From Allobosea sp. Tri-44 (GTDB lineage Bacteria; Pseudomonadota; Alphaproteobacteria; Rhizobiales; Beijerinckiaceae), in contig NZ_NBDP01000030.1 in assembly GCF_004123845.1 (NCBI RefSeq), positions 124,001 to 188,000 on the forward strand: a DNA stretch of 64,000 nt, read 5' to 3'. Positions within the stretch are counted from its first letter, which is position 1. Each line of letters opens with the position of its first letter. Made by a program: the position numbers and the translations under genes. Below the pieces are notes generated by a model, which had not been told where the DNA came from, searched no databases, and saw only the letters and a list, made by a program, of their open reading frames with translations. Of the stretch, positions 8,094 to 16,591 are shown piece by piece.

Positions 8094-8762
8094 TCAGCGG
8101 CCCGGCGGGGGGCAGTCGGCCGGCGTGGGGCAGATCCTGCCGGGCGGGCGCAGCTGTTCCTGCACACCCGCCGGCTCGATGACGATGCGGCTGAGATCGC
8201 CGGAAAGGCGCAGGCCGAGGCCGGAGGAGATCAAAACGATTCGGGCGCGCGTGGAAGCCAGGATGGTGGCGTTGGCACCGGCGAGAAAATGGGCGCTGCC
8301 GCCGAGGCTGGCATAGGTACCAAACACGTCCTCGTAGCGGTCGAGCCCGTAGACCAGCATGATCACCCGGCCGTAGTCGGCGCCGAGGCCGATGCCGACG
8401 GAGAGCGCCGACCAGCTCACCGGCATCGGAATCCCATCGGAGAAGCGCAATTCGCCGCTGCCATGGCGGCCGCCGAGCACGAAGGAACCGCTGAGCTCTC
8501 CGCCCACGATATACGCGTTCGGCTCGCCGAAGAGCGCGAGCGAGCGTTCGATCGGGATGCTGACTGTCTTGGAAGCGGTGTCGAAGACGCCCTCGACGAT
8601 CCCGAAAATATCCTGCCGCGGGGTTGTCGGCAGCTGGCCGGCCCGGACATCCCCTTTCGTGACAGCCCCCTGCGCGAGCACGAGGCTCGGCACCAGGGCC
8701 AGCAGCGTGGCCAGCATGAAGCGCAGCCCAGGCCAACTCCGGATGACGCGTAACGCGGACAT
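8094..8762 (-). CDS. DUF1134-like exported protein
   Basis: A 222-residue exported protein with a hydrophobic signal ending VLAQG. The core matches the DUF1134 pattern of Rhizobiales: FGEPNAYIVGGELSGSFVLGG, a GADYGRVIMLVYGL segment, GGSAHFLAGANATILA and a last GLGLRLSGDL strand, all glycine-rich beta structure. The proline- and cysteine-containing tail (ICPTPADCPPPGR) is unusual. I started at the ATG at 8762; the frame is open to 8885 but that part is not signal-like. It is convergent with the DUF374 gene, 28 bases apart. Confidence 0.75.
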   Translation of the reverse strand: MSALRVIRSWPGLRFMLATLLALVPSLVLAQGAVTKGDVRAGQLPTTPRQDIFGIVEGVFDTASKTVSIPIERSLALFGEPNAYIVGGELSGSFVLGGRHGSGELRFSDGIPMPVSWSALSVGIGLGADYGRVIMLVYGLDRYEDVFGTYASLGGSAHFLAGANATILASTRARIVLISSGLGLRLSGDLSRIVIEPAGVQEQLRPPGRICPTPADCPPPGR

Positions 8763-8975
8763 CAGGCCGGCAGCTCCGGGAGAGAGTTGAACGGCAATGG
8801 CAATACGGTCCATGCAGAGACAGGAAGAGGCGAGCGCCCCGCTCCGCAAGCCATACCCCGATCGAGGTTCCGTGACGACCCGCAACGCCGCATCAATCTC
8901 CAGCCGATCGCAAGCGACAGACCTGCTCTCCAGAGAAGGTCGCCGCGCAGCCCGGCATGATAGCGGAGACCGGCC

Positions 8976-10319
8976 ATGACCTCACTGTCGCGCGCCCTCA
9001 CCCTGCGGCTATCGCTGCTCGGCATCGTCCTATTCACGGCCTTCATCGGTGCTGTCATCGCCTTCGCCTTGATTACCGAGGATCCTGGCGCCCTGCGCAA
9101 CGACGTCACCTCCCAGATCATCCGGCAAGGCGTGCGCCAGCAGTCCGGCAACGCCTTGCAGGTCGAGAAGACCGCAGACCTGACCCGGATCGAGCGCACC
9201 AGCCCCGGGCTCTGGTACCTAGTCTCGGATGGACGTTCCGTCGTCGAGTATGCGCCAGAGTTGCGGCCGGGCCTGCCGATCGACATTCGGCTCGACGGGC
9301 CGACCATCGCTGCGCAGATGCGGGTCGGCGGCGACAATGCGCTCGCCTTCGACGTGATCGAGAAGGACGGCAGCCGCTTCATCGTCGCGACCGGCGGCGG
9401 CCGACCGGGCTGGGATCTGATCCTCGGCTTCTACTTGCGGGCCATTGCAGGCTCGGCGCTGGCGATCTCGGTGGTCTTCGGCCTGCTGATCGCAGGCGCG
9501 ATCGCCATGTCGGTGTCCTATATCGGCGAGCGGCTGCGCAGCGCCGCAGAGGCCGCTGCACGGATCGACCCGAGAGCGCCACGCGGCCTGCTGCCGACCG
9601 AGGAAACCCCGATCGAGCTGATGCCGCTGACCACGGCGCTCAATGCCGCGCTCGACCAGATCGCCGGGAACATGGAGGTGCAGCAGCGCTTCATGAACAA
9701 TGTCGCGCATGAGCTGCGCACCCCGCTCACCGTGATGCGCGGCCGGATCGACGCGCTGCCGAACGATCAGATGCGGCTCGCGCTCACCACCGACGTCAGC
9801 CGGCTGACCACCATCGTCTCGTCGATGCTGCAGCTCGCACGCCTGCACAGCACGGAGCTCCCCTTCGAGCCGCTGCAGCTCAACGGCCTCGCCCGTGCGG
9901 TGCTGGCAGACCTTGCGCCCTTGATCCTGAACAATGGCGGCGATGTCGCTCTGGAGGAGGAAGGCGATCGCCGATCGCTGATCAGCGCCAACGAACCGAC
10001 CGTCCGCGCCGCGATCGCCAATCTGGTCGACAACGCGCTGCGCCATGCCCAGGCGAAATCGACGATCCTGGTCAAGGTGATCGATGGCGCCGTGGTTGAA
10101 GTCGCCGATGACGGGATCGGCATCGAGGCCTCCGACCGCTCGCAAGTCACCGAGCCGTTCAACCGGATGTCGCCGAACTCCACCGGGGCCGGGCTCGGCC
10201 TGACGATCGTGCGCGACATCATGGCCGCGCATGGTGGGACGCTCGCTATCCTCGGCAGGTCGGGCGGCGGCACCATGGTGCGGCTGGTCTTCCCGCCGAG
10301 CGAGATCGGCAGCGCGTGA
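8976..10319 (+). CDS. Sensor histidine kinase
   Basis: A 447-residue membrane kinase. TM segments at about 12-32 and 157-179 enclose a periplasmic sensor of about 120 residues without cysteines. The H-box is FMNNVAHELRTPLTV with His245, followed by an N-box (NLVDNALRHA), G1 (VADDGIGIE) and G2 (GAGLGLTIV). It should autophosphorylate and pass phosphate to the OmpR-type regulator encoded convergently just downstream. Kinase and regulator face each other, so they are not in one transcript. The signal is unknown. Confidence 0.92.
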   Translation: MTSLSRALTLRLSLLGIVLFTAFIGAVIAFALITEDPGALRNDVTSQIIRQGVRQQSGNALQVEKTADLTRIERTSPGLWYLVSDGRSVVEYAPELRPGLPIDIRLDGPTIAAQMRVGGDNALAFDVIEKDGSRFIVATGGGRPGWDLILGFYLRAIAGSALAISVVFGLLIAGAIAMSVSYIGERLRSAAEAAARIDPRAPRGLLPTEETPIELMPLTTALNAALDQIAGNMEVQQRFMNNVAHELRTPLTVMRGRIDALPNDQMRLALTTDVSRLTTIVSSMLQLARLHSTELPFEPLQLNGLARAVLADLAPLILNNGGDVALEEEGDRRSLISANEPTVRAAIANLVDNALRHAQAKSTILVKVIDGAVVEVADDGIGIEASDRSQVTEPFNRMSPNSTGAGLGLTIVRDIMAAHGGTLAILGRSGGGTMVRLVFPPSEIGSA

Positions 10320-10328
10320 GGCGCCGGG

Positions 10329-11012
10329 CTACTGCGCCAGCTCCGACACCCTCAGCATATAGCCGATGCCGCGCAGCGAGGTGATCTCGACCCGGGCGCC
10401 GGCATCCTTGAGCTTGCGCCGCAGCCGCGAAATCTGCGCCTCCAGCGTGTTCGACTCGATCAGGTCGTCGAAGCCGTAGACGGCCTCGATCAGGACGTCG
10501 CGGGTGACGACGCGGCCGACACGCTGCACCAGCGCTTCCAGGATCAGCGCCTCGCGCCGGCGCAGGTCGAGCAGTTCCGAACCGACGGAGGCACAACGCC
10601 CCTCGAGATCGAGCGAGAGATTGCCTGCGGTGATCACCAGCGAACGCTTGGGATTGCGCCGGCGCATGATGACCCGCAGGCGCGCCAGCAGTTCCTCCGG
10701 CTCGAAGGGTTTGATCAGGTAGTCGTCCGCCCCGCCGTTCAAGCCCTCGATCACATCGGCCTTGGCGTCGCGGGCGGTCAGAATCAGGAAGGCGGGCCGC
10801 GTATCGGAAGCGTTCAGCGCCTTGACGATCGACAGGCCGTCGCCATCAGGCAGGCGCCGATCGACGATGACGATGTCGAAAGGCGTCGAGCGCAGGGCCG
10901 CCAGCGCCGCATCGATCGTGGTCGTGCGATCGGCGATCAGCCCGGCATTTGTGAGGAGCGAGGACAGGAAAGCCATCAGCTGAGGCTCGTCCTCGACGAT
11001 CAGTGCGCGCAT
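10329..11012 (-). CDS. OmpR/PhoB-family response regulator
   Basis: A 227-residue regulator. The receiver (1-115) has acidic residues Glu7 and Asp8, the phosphoacceptor Asp51 in VIVDRRLP, Thr79 in LTARDA and Lys101 in LIKPFEP. The winged-helix domain (about 130-225) ends with the conserved LRGIGYML. It is the likely partner of the convergent kinase whose stop lies nine bases away. Its promoter region lies next to the double-hairpin repeat at 11112-11225. Confidence 0.93.
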   Translation of the reverse strand: MRALIVEDEPQLMAFLSSLLTNAGLIADRTTTIDAALAALRSTPFDIVIVDRRLPDGDGLSIVKALNASDTRPAFLILTARDAKADVIEGLNGGADDYLIKPFEPEELLARLRVIMRRRNPKRSLVITAGNLSLDLEGRCASVGSELLDLRRREALILEALVQRVGRVVTRDVLIEAVYGFDDLIESNTLEAQISRLRRKLKDAGARVEITSLRGIGYMLRVSELAQ

Positions 11013-11111
11013 TAAGGGGTCGTTTCAGGGTGCACGGATGGAACGTGATGCCGGAATAGGGGCGAAATATCCAGACACATCACGCTCCATCCATGCCTTG
11101 GCGCGGCCGTT

Positions 11112-11225
11112 GGAGCCGGATCCGATCAGGTTAGAACAACCTGATCGGTGAATCCGTCTCCCACTTTTTGCCGGGAGGCCGTTTTGCCGATCAACTTGCA
11201 GCGCAAGTTGATCGGAACGGGCTCC
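11112..11225 (+). repeat. Double-hairpin intergenic repeat, copy A
   Basis: An element of about 114 bases bounded by GGAGCC and GGCTCC. It has a first palindrome with stem CCGATCAGGTT/AACCTGATCGG, a conserved middle containing GAATCCGTCTC, and a second palindrome with perfect stem CCGATCAACTTGC/GCAAGTTGATCGG. The same design recurs at 11962-12074 and 35151-35260. It lies 50 bases downstream of the outer-membrane protein gene. Confidence 0.85.
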
Positions 11226-11274
11226 AGGGCCGCAAGGCGATCCGGACCGGCCAACCGGCCCGGGATTTCAGGAT

Positions 11275-11916
11275 TCAGAACCGGTAATTCAGGCCGGTCT
11301 TGACGACATGCTCGCTGACGCCGACACGGGCCCGGCCGCTGGCGAACTGAAAGTTCTGCTTGCCGAGCGAGACATAGTTGTACTCGACCTTGGCGGAGAG
11401 ATTGTCAGTGATGCCGTATTCGGCGCCGGCGCCGACGACATAACCGATCTTGCTCTTCTCCTTCGAGACGAGCCCGTCGCTCGCCTTCAGGCTGCCATAG
11501 GCAACGCCGCCGAGACCGTAGACCAGGAGGCGGTCGAAAGCGAAGCCGGCGCGGGCCTTCAAGGTTCCCAGATAGCGCATGTCGGCGCTGGTGCCGCCGG
11601 TGCGCTTGGCGCCCTTGCCGAAGCCGTTCATCGACATGTCGGCCTCGAGGCCGGTGACGAGGCCGCCCATCTGGAGGTTGTAGCCAACCTGACCACCGAG
11701 CAGGATTTCGTTGCGGCTCTTCTTGGCGGTCCCCTCGAAACGATCGAAGGCGGCGCCGGCATGCACACCGGCATAGATGCCGTTCCAGTTATAGGGGCGC
11801 GGCTGCGAATAGGCCGGCTGGTATTGCTGCACGCGCGCGGGACGATCGGCCGCCATGGCCGGGACCGCGAGCTGGGCCAGCAGGCCGAGACCAACCATCG
11901 GGATAAGACGCTTCAT
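11275..11916 (-). CDS. Omp31-like outer-membrane beta-barrel protein
   Basis: A 213-residue outer-membrane protein. The signal peptide ends AVPAMAAD, after which NWNGIYAGVHAG is the typical opening strand of rhizobial Omp25/Omp31 barrels. Alternating-residue strands follow (GGQVGYNLQMGGLVTGLEADM, FDRLLVYGLGGVAYG, NLSAKVEYNYVSLG). It ends KTGLNYRF, the C-terminal aromatic signature read by the BAM complex. The ATG at 11916 has AAGGAG upstream; the longer frame to 11991 enters the repeat. Inverted copies of the double-hairpin repeat flank the gene. Confidence 0.9.
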   Translation of the reverse strand: MKRLIPMVGLGLLAQLAVPAMAADRPARVQQYQPAYSQPRPYNWNGIYAGVHAGAAFDRFEGTAKKSRNEILLGGQVGYNLQMGGLVTGLEADMSMNGFGKGAKRTGGTSADMRYLGTLKARAGFAFDRLLVYGLGGVAYGSLKASDGLVSKEKSKIGYVVGAGAEYGITDNLSAKVEYNYVSLGKQNFQFASGRARVGVSEHVVKTGLNYRF

Positions 11917-11961
11917 CAAAGGCTCCTTGCGGCGGCTTGATCGCCGCCGACGCATCAGGCT

Positions 11962-12074
11962 AGAGCCCGTTCCGGTCGACTTGCATGGCAAGCCGACCGG
12001 AAAAACGGTCTCTGACTAAAAGTGAGAGACGGATTCACCGATCAGGTTGATTCAACCTGATCGGATCCGGCTCT
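11962..12074 (-). repeat. Double-hairpin intergenic repeat, copy B
   Basis: Second copy, inverted relative to copy A, bounded by AGAGCC and GGCTCT. The stem pair is CCGGTCGACTTGC/GCAAGCCGACCGG at one end and CCGATCAGGTTGA/TCAACCTGATCGG at the other, with AAAGTGAGAGACGGATTCAC between. It sits 46 bases upstream of the barrel gene start. Confidence 0.85.
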
Positions 12075-12210
12075 TGCGACCGCAGGTCCGTTCATCGGAC
12101 CGGGTCAGCACGGCGCAGATTGCGGGCGAAGATTACGGCAACGTTGCCCGCCATGCGGGCACCAGCCTGAATCAGGTCCGTTGGAGGTGTACGGTCGCCG
12201 CGGGTGGCGC

Positions 12211-12489
12211 TCAGCCGCGGCCGATGCGCTCAGGGCGCGGCTGCGCGCCTTGCGTGCTGCTCGCCCATTCGGCCAAGGGCGAGGTCGCCTGGAATTGCTC
12301 GATCGCGAGCAGCGTGATGTCGCCGGAATGGCCGGAGCGGCGCAGGCCGAGAATCAGGCGCGCGAGCCATTCGCGATGGGGATTTTCGAACGGCCCATCG
12401 ATCGGGCCGACATGCCGCCACGCCTCATGAAAGGCTGTTCCGAGGGCAGCGAGTTCGTCTGGTCCGGCATTGAGTTGGCACGCAGGCAT
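12211..12489 (-). CDS. Small hypothetical protein
   Basis: A 92-residue cytoplasmic protein opening MPACQLNAGPDELAALGTAF, with three predicted helices and a disordered, proline-containing C-terminus. GGGAAG lies about eight bases before the ATG. The region AFHEAWRHVGPIDGPFENPH looks like small Rhizobiales proteins with no assigned role. Function unknown. Confidence 0.6.
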   Translation of the reverse strand: MPACQLNAGPDELAALGTAFHEAWRHVGPIDGPFENPHREWLARLILGLRRSGHSGDITLLAIEQFQATSPLAEWASSTQGAQPRPERIGRG

Positions 12490-12607
12490 GGCGAGCTTCC
12501 CGGCGTTTGCATGCAGCGGACCAGAGCCCGCTCGGCTTTGCAATCGGAAGTTGCCCCTTCATCTGAATATTAGGCGAACGGCCGGTTAACGACAATCGGA
12601 GAAGCCG

Positions 12608-12832
12608 TCAGAGGCTGCTCACAATCTCGCGCGGATGACGGGTAACGAAATCACGAGCCGAATCACGGAAGGCCATCCAGGCAGGCAGTGACTCCGCCGG
12701 AGATTGAAAAGCTCCGAGAAGAAGGGGGCGAGTGCGTTCGTCGATAGCGGCGTCGGGGTCGATGCGCGCCGAACGGCAGAGCGCCCGCGCGATCCTGATG
12801 ATGCGCTGCTCTTCGCTGTCTTCGGGAATCAT
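12608..12832 (-). CDS. Small hypothetical protein
   Basis: A 74-residue helical protein opening MIPEDSEEQRIIRIARAL with no signal or membrane segment. GAGGT lies nine bases upstream of the ATG. The amino-acid balance and regular helices look coded. Possibly co-transcribed with the 92-residue gene 118 bases downstream. No family recognised. Confidence 0.6.
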   Translation of the reverse strand: MIPEDSEEQRIIRIARALCRSARIDPDAAIDERTRPLLLGAFQSPAESLPAWMAFRDSARDFVTRHPREIVSSL

Positions 12833-13132
12833 GATTGGTAGACCTCGACGTCATCCCAGCAAGCCGCACAACGCGCCGCCAGCTGCCCGGTTCCCGAAAT
12901 CGACCGCCTCGCTTCCGCCCGAAAGCCGCCCAGATCGGGCCAAGCAGCCTCCAGACGCCTGCGCCTGTTGCACACCGGCAACGGGCGCCTTCAAAGCTTG
13001 GAAGGTCGCGCCGATGTGAACGCCGATCGATTGAATGGCAGCCCTCGCTCTGCCAGAGATTTGGGGAATTGTTGACGTTTTTCCGTCACCTTTCTTCGCA
13101 CCCGTCACCCCGCAATCCTCCCCGAGGCCGCA
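12833..13132. other. Intergenic region before L,D-transpeptidase
   Basis: Lies between the divergent small gene and the transpeptidase. No supported gene. The right part (13070-13110) is comparatively pyrimidine-rich and probably carries the transpeptidase promoter, but no clear -35/-10 pair stands out. Confidence 0.4.
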
Positions 13133-13711
13133 ATGCTCCGCTTCTTCCGTTTGGCCCTGATCGCCGGCACGGCCGTCGCGGCCACGGCGACCGCCGCTAT
13201 CGCCGAGATCGATCCCCTCACCCGCCAGCCGCTCGTCAGCTATGTCGACCCTGCCAAGGCGCAGGCGACCGCGATCCCGCGCGAGGTCGTCTCCTTCAGC
13301 GGCACCTATCGCCCCGGCACGATCGTGATCAACACGAGCGAGCGCCGCCTCTATTTCGTGCTGCCCGATGGCAAGGCCGTGCGCTACGGCGTCGGCGTCG
13401 GCCGCCCCGGCTTCGAATGGGGCGGCGCACAGACCGTCTCCCGCAAGACCGAGTGGCCGACCTGGACCCCGCCGGCCCAGATGCTGAAGCGCCGCCCCGA
13501 CCTGCCGCGCTTCATGCCCGGCGGCCCGGAGAACCCGATGGGCGCGCGCGCGCTCTATCTCGGCTCGACCCTCTACCGCATCCACGGCTCGAACGAGCCC
13601 GAGACGATCGGCCAGGCGGTCTCCTCCGGCTGCATCCGCATGCAGAACGAGGACGTGATCGACCTCTACGAGCGCGCCAAGGTCGGCACCCGCGTCGTCG
13701 TCGCCCGCTGA
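13133..13711 (+). CDS. L,D-transpeptidase (YkuD domain)
   Basis: A 192-residue exported enzyme that makes 3-3 peptidoglycan crosslinks or attaches proteins to the wall. A signal peptide covers about 1-24. The YkuD domain (about 58-191) has His151 in YRIHGSNEP and the catalytic Cys167 in AVSSGCIRM. GAGG precedes the ATG. Its last 133 coding bases (13570-13702) recur exactly at 15301-15433. A strong terminator follows. Confidence 0.93.
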   Translation: MLRFFRLALIAGTAVAATATAAIAEIDPLTRQPLVSYVDPAKAQATAIPREVVSFSGTYRPGTIVINTSERRLYFVLPDGKAVRYGVGVGRPGFEWGGAQTVSRKTEWPTWTPPAQMLKRRPDLPRFMPGGPENPMGARALYLGSTLYRIHGSNEPETIGQAVSSGCIRMQNEDVIDLYERAKVGTRVVVAR

Positions 13712-13735
13712 ACGAACGCTGCATCGAGACCTACG

Positions 13736-13763
13736 AAAGGCCGGCTTCGCGCCGGCCTTTTTG
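13736..13763 (+). terminator. Rho-independent terminator of L,D-transpeptidase
   Basis: Stem AAAGGCCGGC/GCCGGCCTTT with a short TTCGC loop followed by a T-run, 25 bases after the stop codon. Confidence 0.85.
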
Positions 13764-13801
13764 TTTGCTTCGACCCGTGCCGGCAACAAGGCGCAGGGCG
13801 A

Positions 13802-13984
13802 TCAGAACGGGGCCGTGAAGTATACTCGGGCGGCCACGACGCCGGCCAGCAGAAGCAGCAGGACGAGACACTGCAACAGGTCCCGGGCGATCTCGCTGGA
13901 CCGCGTATCGGACAGCTCATTGCGAGGCCCGGTTCGATGCGCAGCCGCGCGCCGCTGTCTCTCCGACGCTTCATAAGTGGTCAT
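13802..13984 (-). CDS. Small single-pass membrane protein
   Basis: A 60-residue protein with a polar, arginine-rich N-terminal half and one strong membrane helix near 38-56 (CLVLLLLLAGVVAARVYF), ending in FTAPF. GGAGGT sits five bases before the ATG, which supports translation. Topology is likely N-in. Function unknown. It lies in the segment bounded by the two copies of the transpeptidase 3' end. Confidence 0.7.
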   Translation of the reverse strand: MTTYEASERQRRAAAHRTGPRNELSDTRSSEIARDLLQCLVLLLLLAGVVAARVYFTAPF

Positions 13985-14106
13985 GGCGACCTCCATCACT
14001 TGATGGCGGATAGTCGACCAGCTCCGCGTAAGCTCGCGATGCCGGCCATGGATCGGCAGCATCAAGCCCGCATAAGCGCGGGCACGCTTATGCGGATGGT
14101 TGGAAG

Positions 14107-15027
14107 TCAGGCGGCTGAACGATGGTCGATCGCGTGACCATTGCTCGGTCGCGGCAGGTCATCGAGCGCGTATTTGAGCTCCTCGGCGAGCGAAGGCTGC
14201 GCTGCGGCCAGGGGCAACCGGCAGACGGAGCCGACGCCCGGATGCTGGAACGACAAGGCGAGCTTGACTGCGACCGGATCAGGCTCGCGGGAAAGCAGGT
14301 CGTGAAGCGGAATCAGCCGCCGCTGCAGGGTCTGGGCCTGCTCGAATGCACCGGCGCGGCAGGCTTCCCTGATCCGGCGCAGCAGGCGCGGCGCGAGGTT
14401 GCCGATACTGGTGATCGCGCCGCAGCCACCCGCGACGAAATAGGACGGGATGGTGTCGCTGGCCCCGGTCAGGCGCAGGAAGTGCCGGCTGCAGTTGCGC
14501 ATGATGCGATCGCAACGGGCGATGTCGCCGCGCCGCTCGAGGATGCCGACGATGGTCGGATGTTCGGCCATCTCGGCCAGGGCTGCGGGAGCAAGGTCGA
14601 TGGCGCAGCGATCGGGGTCGTTGTCGATGATCAGCGGCAGCGACGTGACCTCCGCCACCGACAGGACGTGCCGGACAAGGCCGGCCTGCGTCGGCCTGCT
14701 GTAATAGGGCAGCCGCAGGAGTATGGCGCTCGCCCCTGCCGCAGTCGCCTCCCTGACTTCCGCGATGCTGTCCGTGGTCGAGTACGACCCGGCAGCAGCC
14801 AGGATCGGATAGCCAGGTCCGGCCGCGGTGCGCGCAACCCTGACGAGCCGGATGCGTTCCTTGCCGGACAGCGTCGAATACTCGCCGCTGGCGGAGCCGA
14901 GCACGATGCCGTCGGCCCCTTCCTGGACCTGCCAATCCACCAGCCGAGCCAGGCTCGGCTCGTCGAGGGCGCCGACCCTGAAGGGCGTGACGAGCGCGGT
15001 GAACATCCCGTGAAGCCAGTGATCCAT
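14107..15027 (-). CDS. DapA-family aldolase-like protein without the Schiff-base lysine
   Basis: A 306-residue TIM-barrel protein of the dihydrodipicolinate synthase/N-acetylneuraminate lyase family. It keeps GSASGEYSTLS near 44-54 and the tyrosine pair PYYSRPTQ near 107-114. The canonical GIKE block reads GILERRGD, so the imine-forming lysine is Leu163 (CTC codon). Without that lysine a normal class I aldolase mechanism is not expected; it may bind ligand, catalyse another reaction or be inactive. GAGGT lies four bases before the ATG at 15027. It lies between the direct copies of the transpeptidase 3' end. Confidence 0.85.
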   Translation of the reverse strand: MDHWLHGMFTALVTPFRVGALDEPSLARLVDWQVQEGADGIVLGSASGEYSTLSGKERIRLVRVARTAAGPGYPILAAAGSYSTTDSIAEVREATAAGASAILLRLPYYSRPTQAGLVRHVLSVAEVTSLPLIIDNDPDRCAIDLAPAALAEMAEHPTIVGILERRGDIARCDRIMRNCSRHFLRLTGASDTIPSYFVAGGCGAITSIGNLAPRLLRRIREACRAGAFEQAQTLQRRLIPLHDLLSREPDPVAVKLALSFQHPGVGSVCRLPLAAAQPSLAEELKYALDDLPRPSNGHAIDHRSAA

Positions 15028-15289
15028 GTCGACCTCGGCAGAGTGGATTGACGATGGAGGCGCAGCGGAGCGTTCTGCTCCGCCGCGCCTCGGCCGAACT
15101 CGGGACGACCGGTGAAACAGGGGCCGAGGGCCCTCAAACCCCACGGGGGGCGGTCGGGGTTCGAGGGTGCCTCTGGTTCCCAGCGTGCCCGAGCACGACG
15201 CCGATCAAGGCTAGGGCGGTCGACATAAGGGTTCGATGCGGATCGGGGCGAATAATGTGAAGCCGGCATCAGGGCGGCGTGCCATGCAT

Positions 15290-15439
15290 CTCGGCTCTGG
15301 CCTCTACCGCATCCACGGCTCGAACGAGCCCGAGACGATCGGCCAGGCGGTCTCCTCCGGCTGCATCCGCATGCAGAACGAGGACGTGATCGACCTCTAC
15401 GAGCGCGCCAAGGTCGGCACCCGCGTCGTCGTCCGCTAA
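15290..15439 (+). pseudogene. Partial duplicate of the L,D-transpeptidase 3' end
   Basis: Bases 15301-15433 are identical to 13570-13702 of the transpeptidase gene (133 of 133), including the His and Cys active-site motifs. Similarity extends about ten bases further left with mismatches, then ends. The copy finishes RVVVR and stop instead of RVVVAR. No signal peptide or upstream YkuD strands are present, although the frame is open from an ATG at 15236. It is best read as a gene fragment. The surrounding sequence is not duplicated. Confidence 0.85.
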
Positions 15440-15535
15440 ACGGCATCGAGATCGGAATTCGGAAAGGCCCGCCTCACGGCGGCGGGCCCGAGATAGATCG
15501 TCAGTCATCGCCGCCGCTTCGTCCTGCCACCCAAG

Positions 15536-16525
15536 TCAGAACTGCCAGTTGGCAGGCACCCAGGCGTAGCCGGTGTCGGTCCGGAGCAGATGGCCGAGGC
15601 CGGGGAAGGGATAGTGGAAGCCGAGCACCGGAATCCGCTCGGCTGCCGCCCGATCGAAAATCCGCCGGCGCGCGTTGAGGGCTGCGTCCTTGTCCCGGTC
15701 GGGACCCGGCCGCCAGGGGCGGTCGATATTGATGATCGGGTGATAGGCAAGGTCCGCCGTCAGCAGCAACTGGTCGGCTCCCGAATGAACCAGGAAAGAG
15801 ACCATGCCCGGCGTATGGCCGGCCGCCGCGATGGTCGTGAGCCCCGGCACGATCTCGGTCCCCGCCTCATACAGCTCGATGTCGCTCGCCACGGGCTCCA
15901 CGCTGCGCTTGATCGCGGCGCCGAACCGCCGGCGGAAATCCTCGGGTACCGGCATGTAGGAGAGATCGGGATCGTTGCGGACGAAGAAGTCCCAGTCGGC
16001 CTTCGGCGCGAATACCCTGGCGCGCGGAAAGGCTTTTTCGCCCGTGGCGGTGCGGAGATTGCCGACATGGTCGGGGTGCGCATGCGAGACGACGACCATG
16101 TCGATATCGGTCGCCGTCAGGCCGCTCGCCGCCAGGCTGGCGAAGATCCGGCCACCATTGGGGCCCATCGTCTGGCCGGCACCCGCTTCCAGCAGGATGC
16201 GCCGACCGCCTGTCTCGATCAGCAGTGTGTTGAGATTCAGCGTCAGGTGGCCGGAAGGCAGGAACGCCCGCCGCAGGACCTCCTGCAACTCGACTTCCGG
16301 CGCATCGCTGGCATAGATTCGCGGCGGGCCGCCGATGACGCCGTCGCTCAGGACGGTTGCGCTGATCTCACCGACGCGGAAGCGATAATGGCCGGCATTG
16401 CCATGCGTGGCCGGCAGCGTCTGGGCATGGGCGCTTTCCCGCGTCCCGTATCCGGCCAGGAGTCCCGACCCGCCGGCGATGGCGGAGAGCATGATCTTGC
16501 GGCGGTTCAAAGTCAGGGCGGTCAT
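15536..16525 (-). CDS. Exported MBL-fold metallo-hydrolase
   Basis: A 329-residue metallo-beta-lactamase-fold enzyme, probably periplasmic. The N-terminus has a Tat-like NRRKIMLSAIAGG motif followed by a hydrophobic core. The zinc motif HAHPDH is at 148-153, with later ligands in AAGHTPGM and a TADLAYH segment near the C-terminus. A lactonase, esterase or other hydrolase activity is possible. Two adjacent ATGs exist; I chose 16525 because GAGGTG is better spaced from it than from 16528. It is divergent from the LysR gene, and the shared region holds a LysR-type site. Confidence 0.88.
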   Translation of the reverse strand: MTALTLNRRKIMLSAIAGGSGLLAGYGTRESAHAQTLPATHGNAGHYRFRVGEISATVLSDGVIGGPPRIYASDAPEVELQEVLRRAFLPSGHLTLNLNTLLIETGGRRILLEAGAGQTMGPNGGRIFASLAASGLTATDIDMVVVSHAHPDHVGNLRTATGEKAFPRARVFAPKADWDFFVRNDPDLSYMPVPEDFRRRFGAAIKRSVEPVASDIELYEAGTEIVPGLTTIAAAGHTPGMVSFLVHSGADQLLLTADLAYHPIINIDRPWRPGPDRDKDAALNARRRIFDRAAAERIPVLGFHYPFPGLGHLLRTDTGYAWVPANWQF

Positions 16526-16591
16526 CATCACCTCGCTGGGCAGGGGTCCGCTGTGCTGTGACCCGCCCGGCTTAGATGACATCGTGCCATT

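Noticed and set aside
12851-13789. 312-codon frame opposite the L,D-transpeptidase
   Set aside because: Antisense shadow; part of it is repeated at 15269-15508 only because the sense DNA is duplicated.
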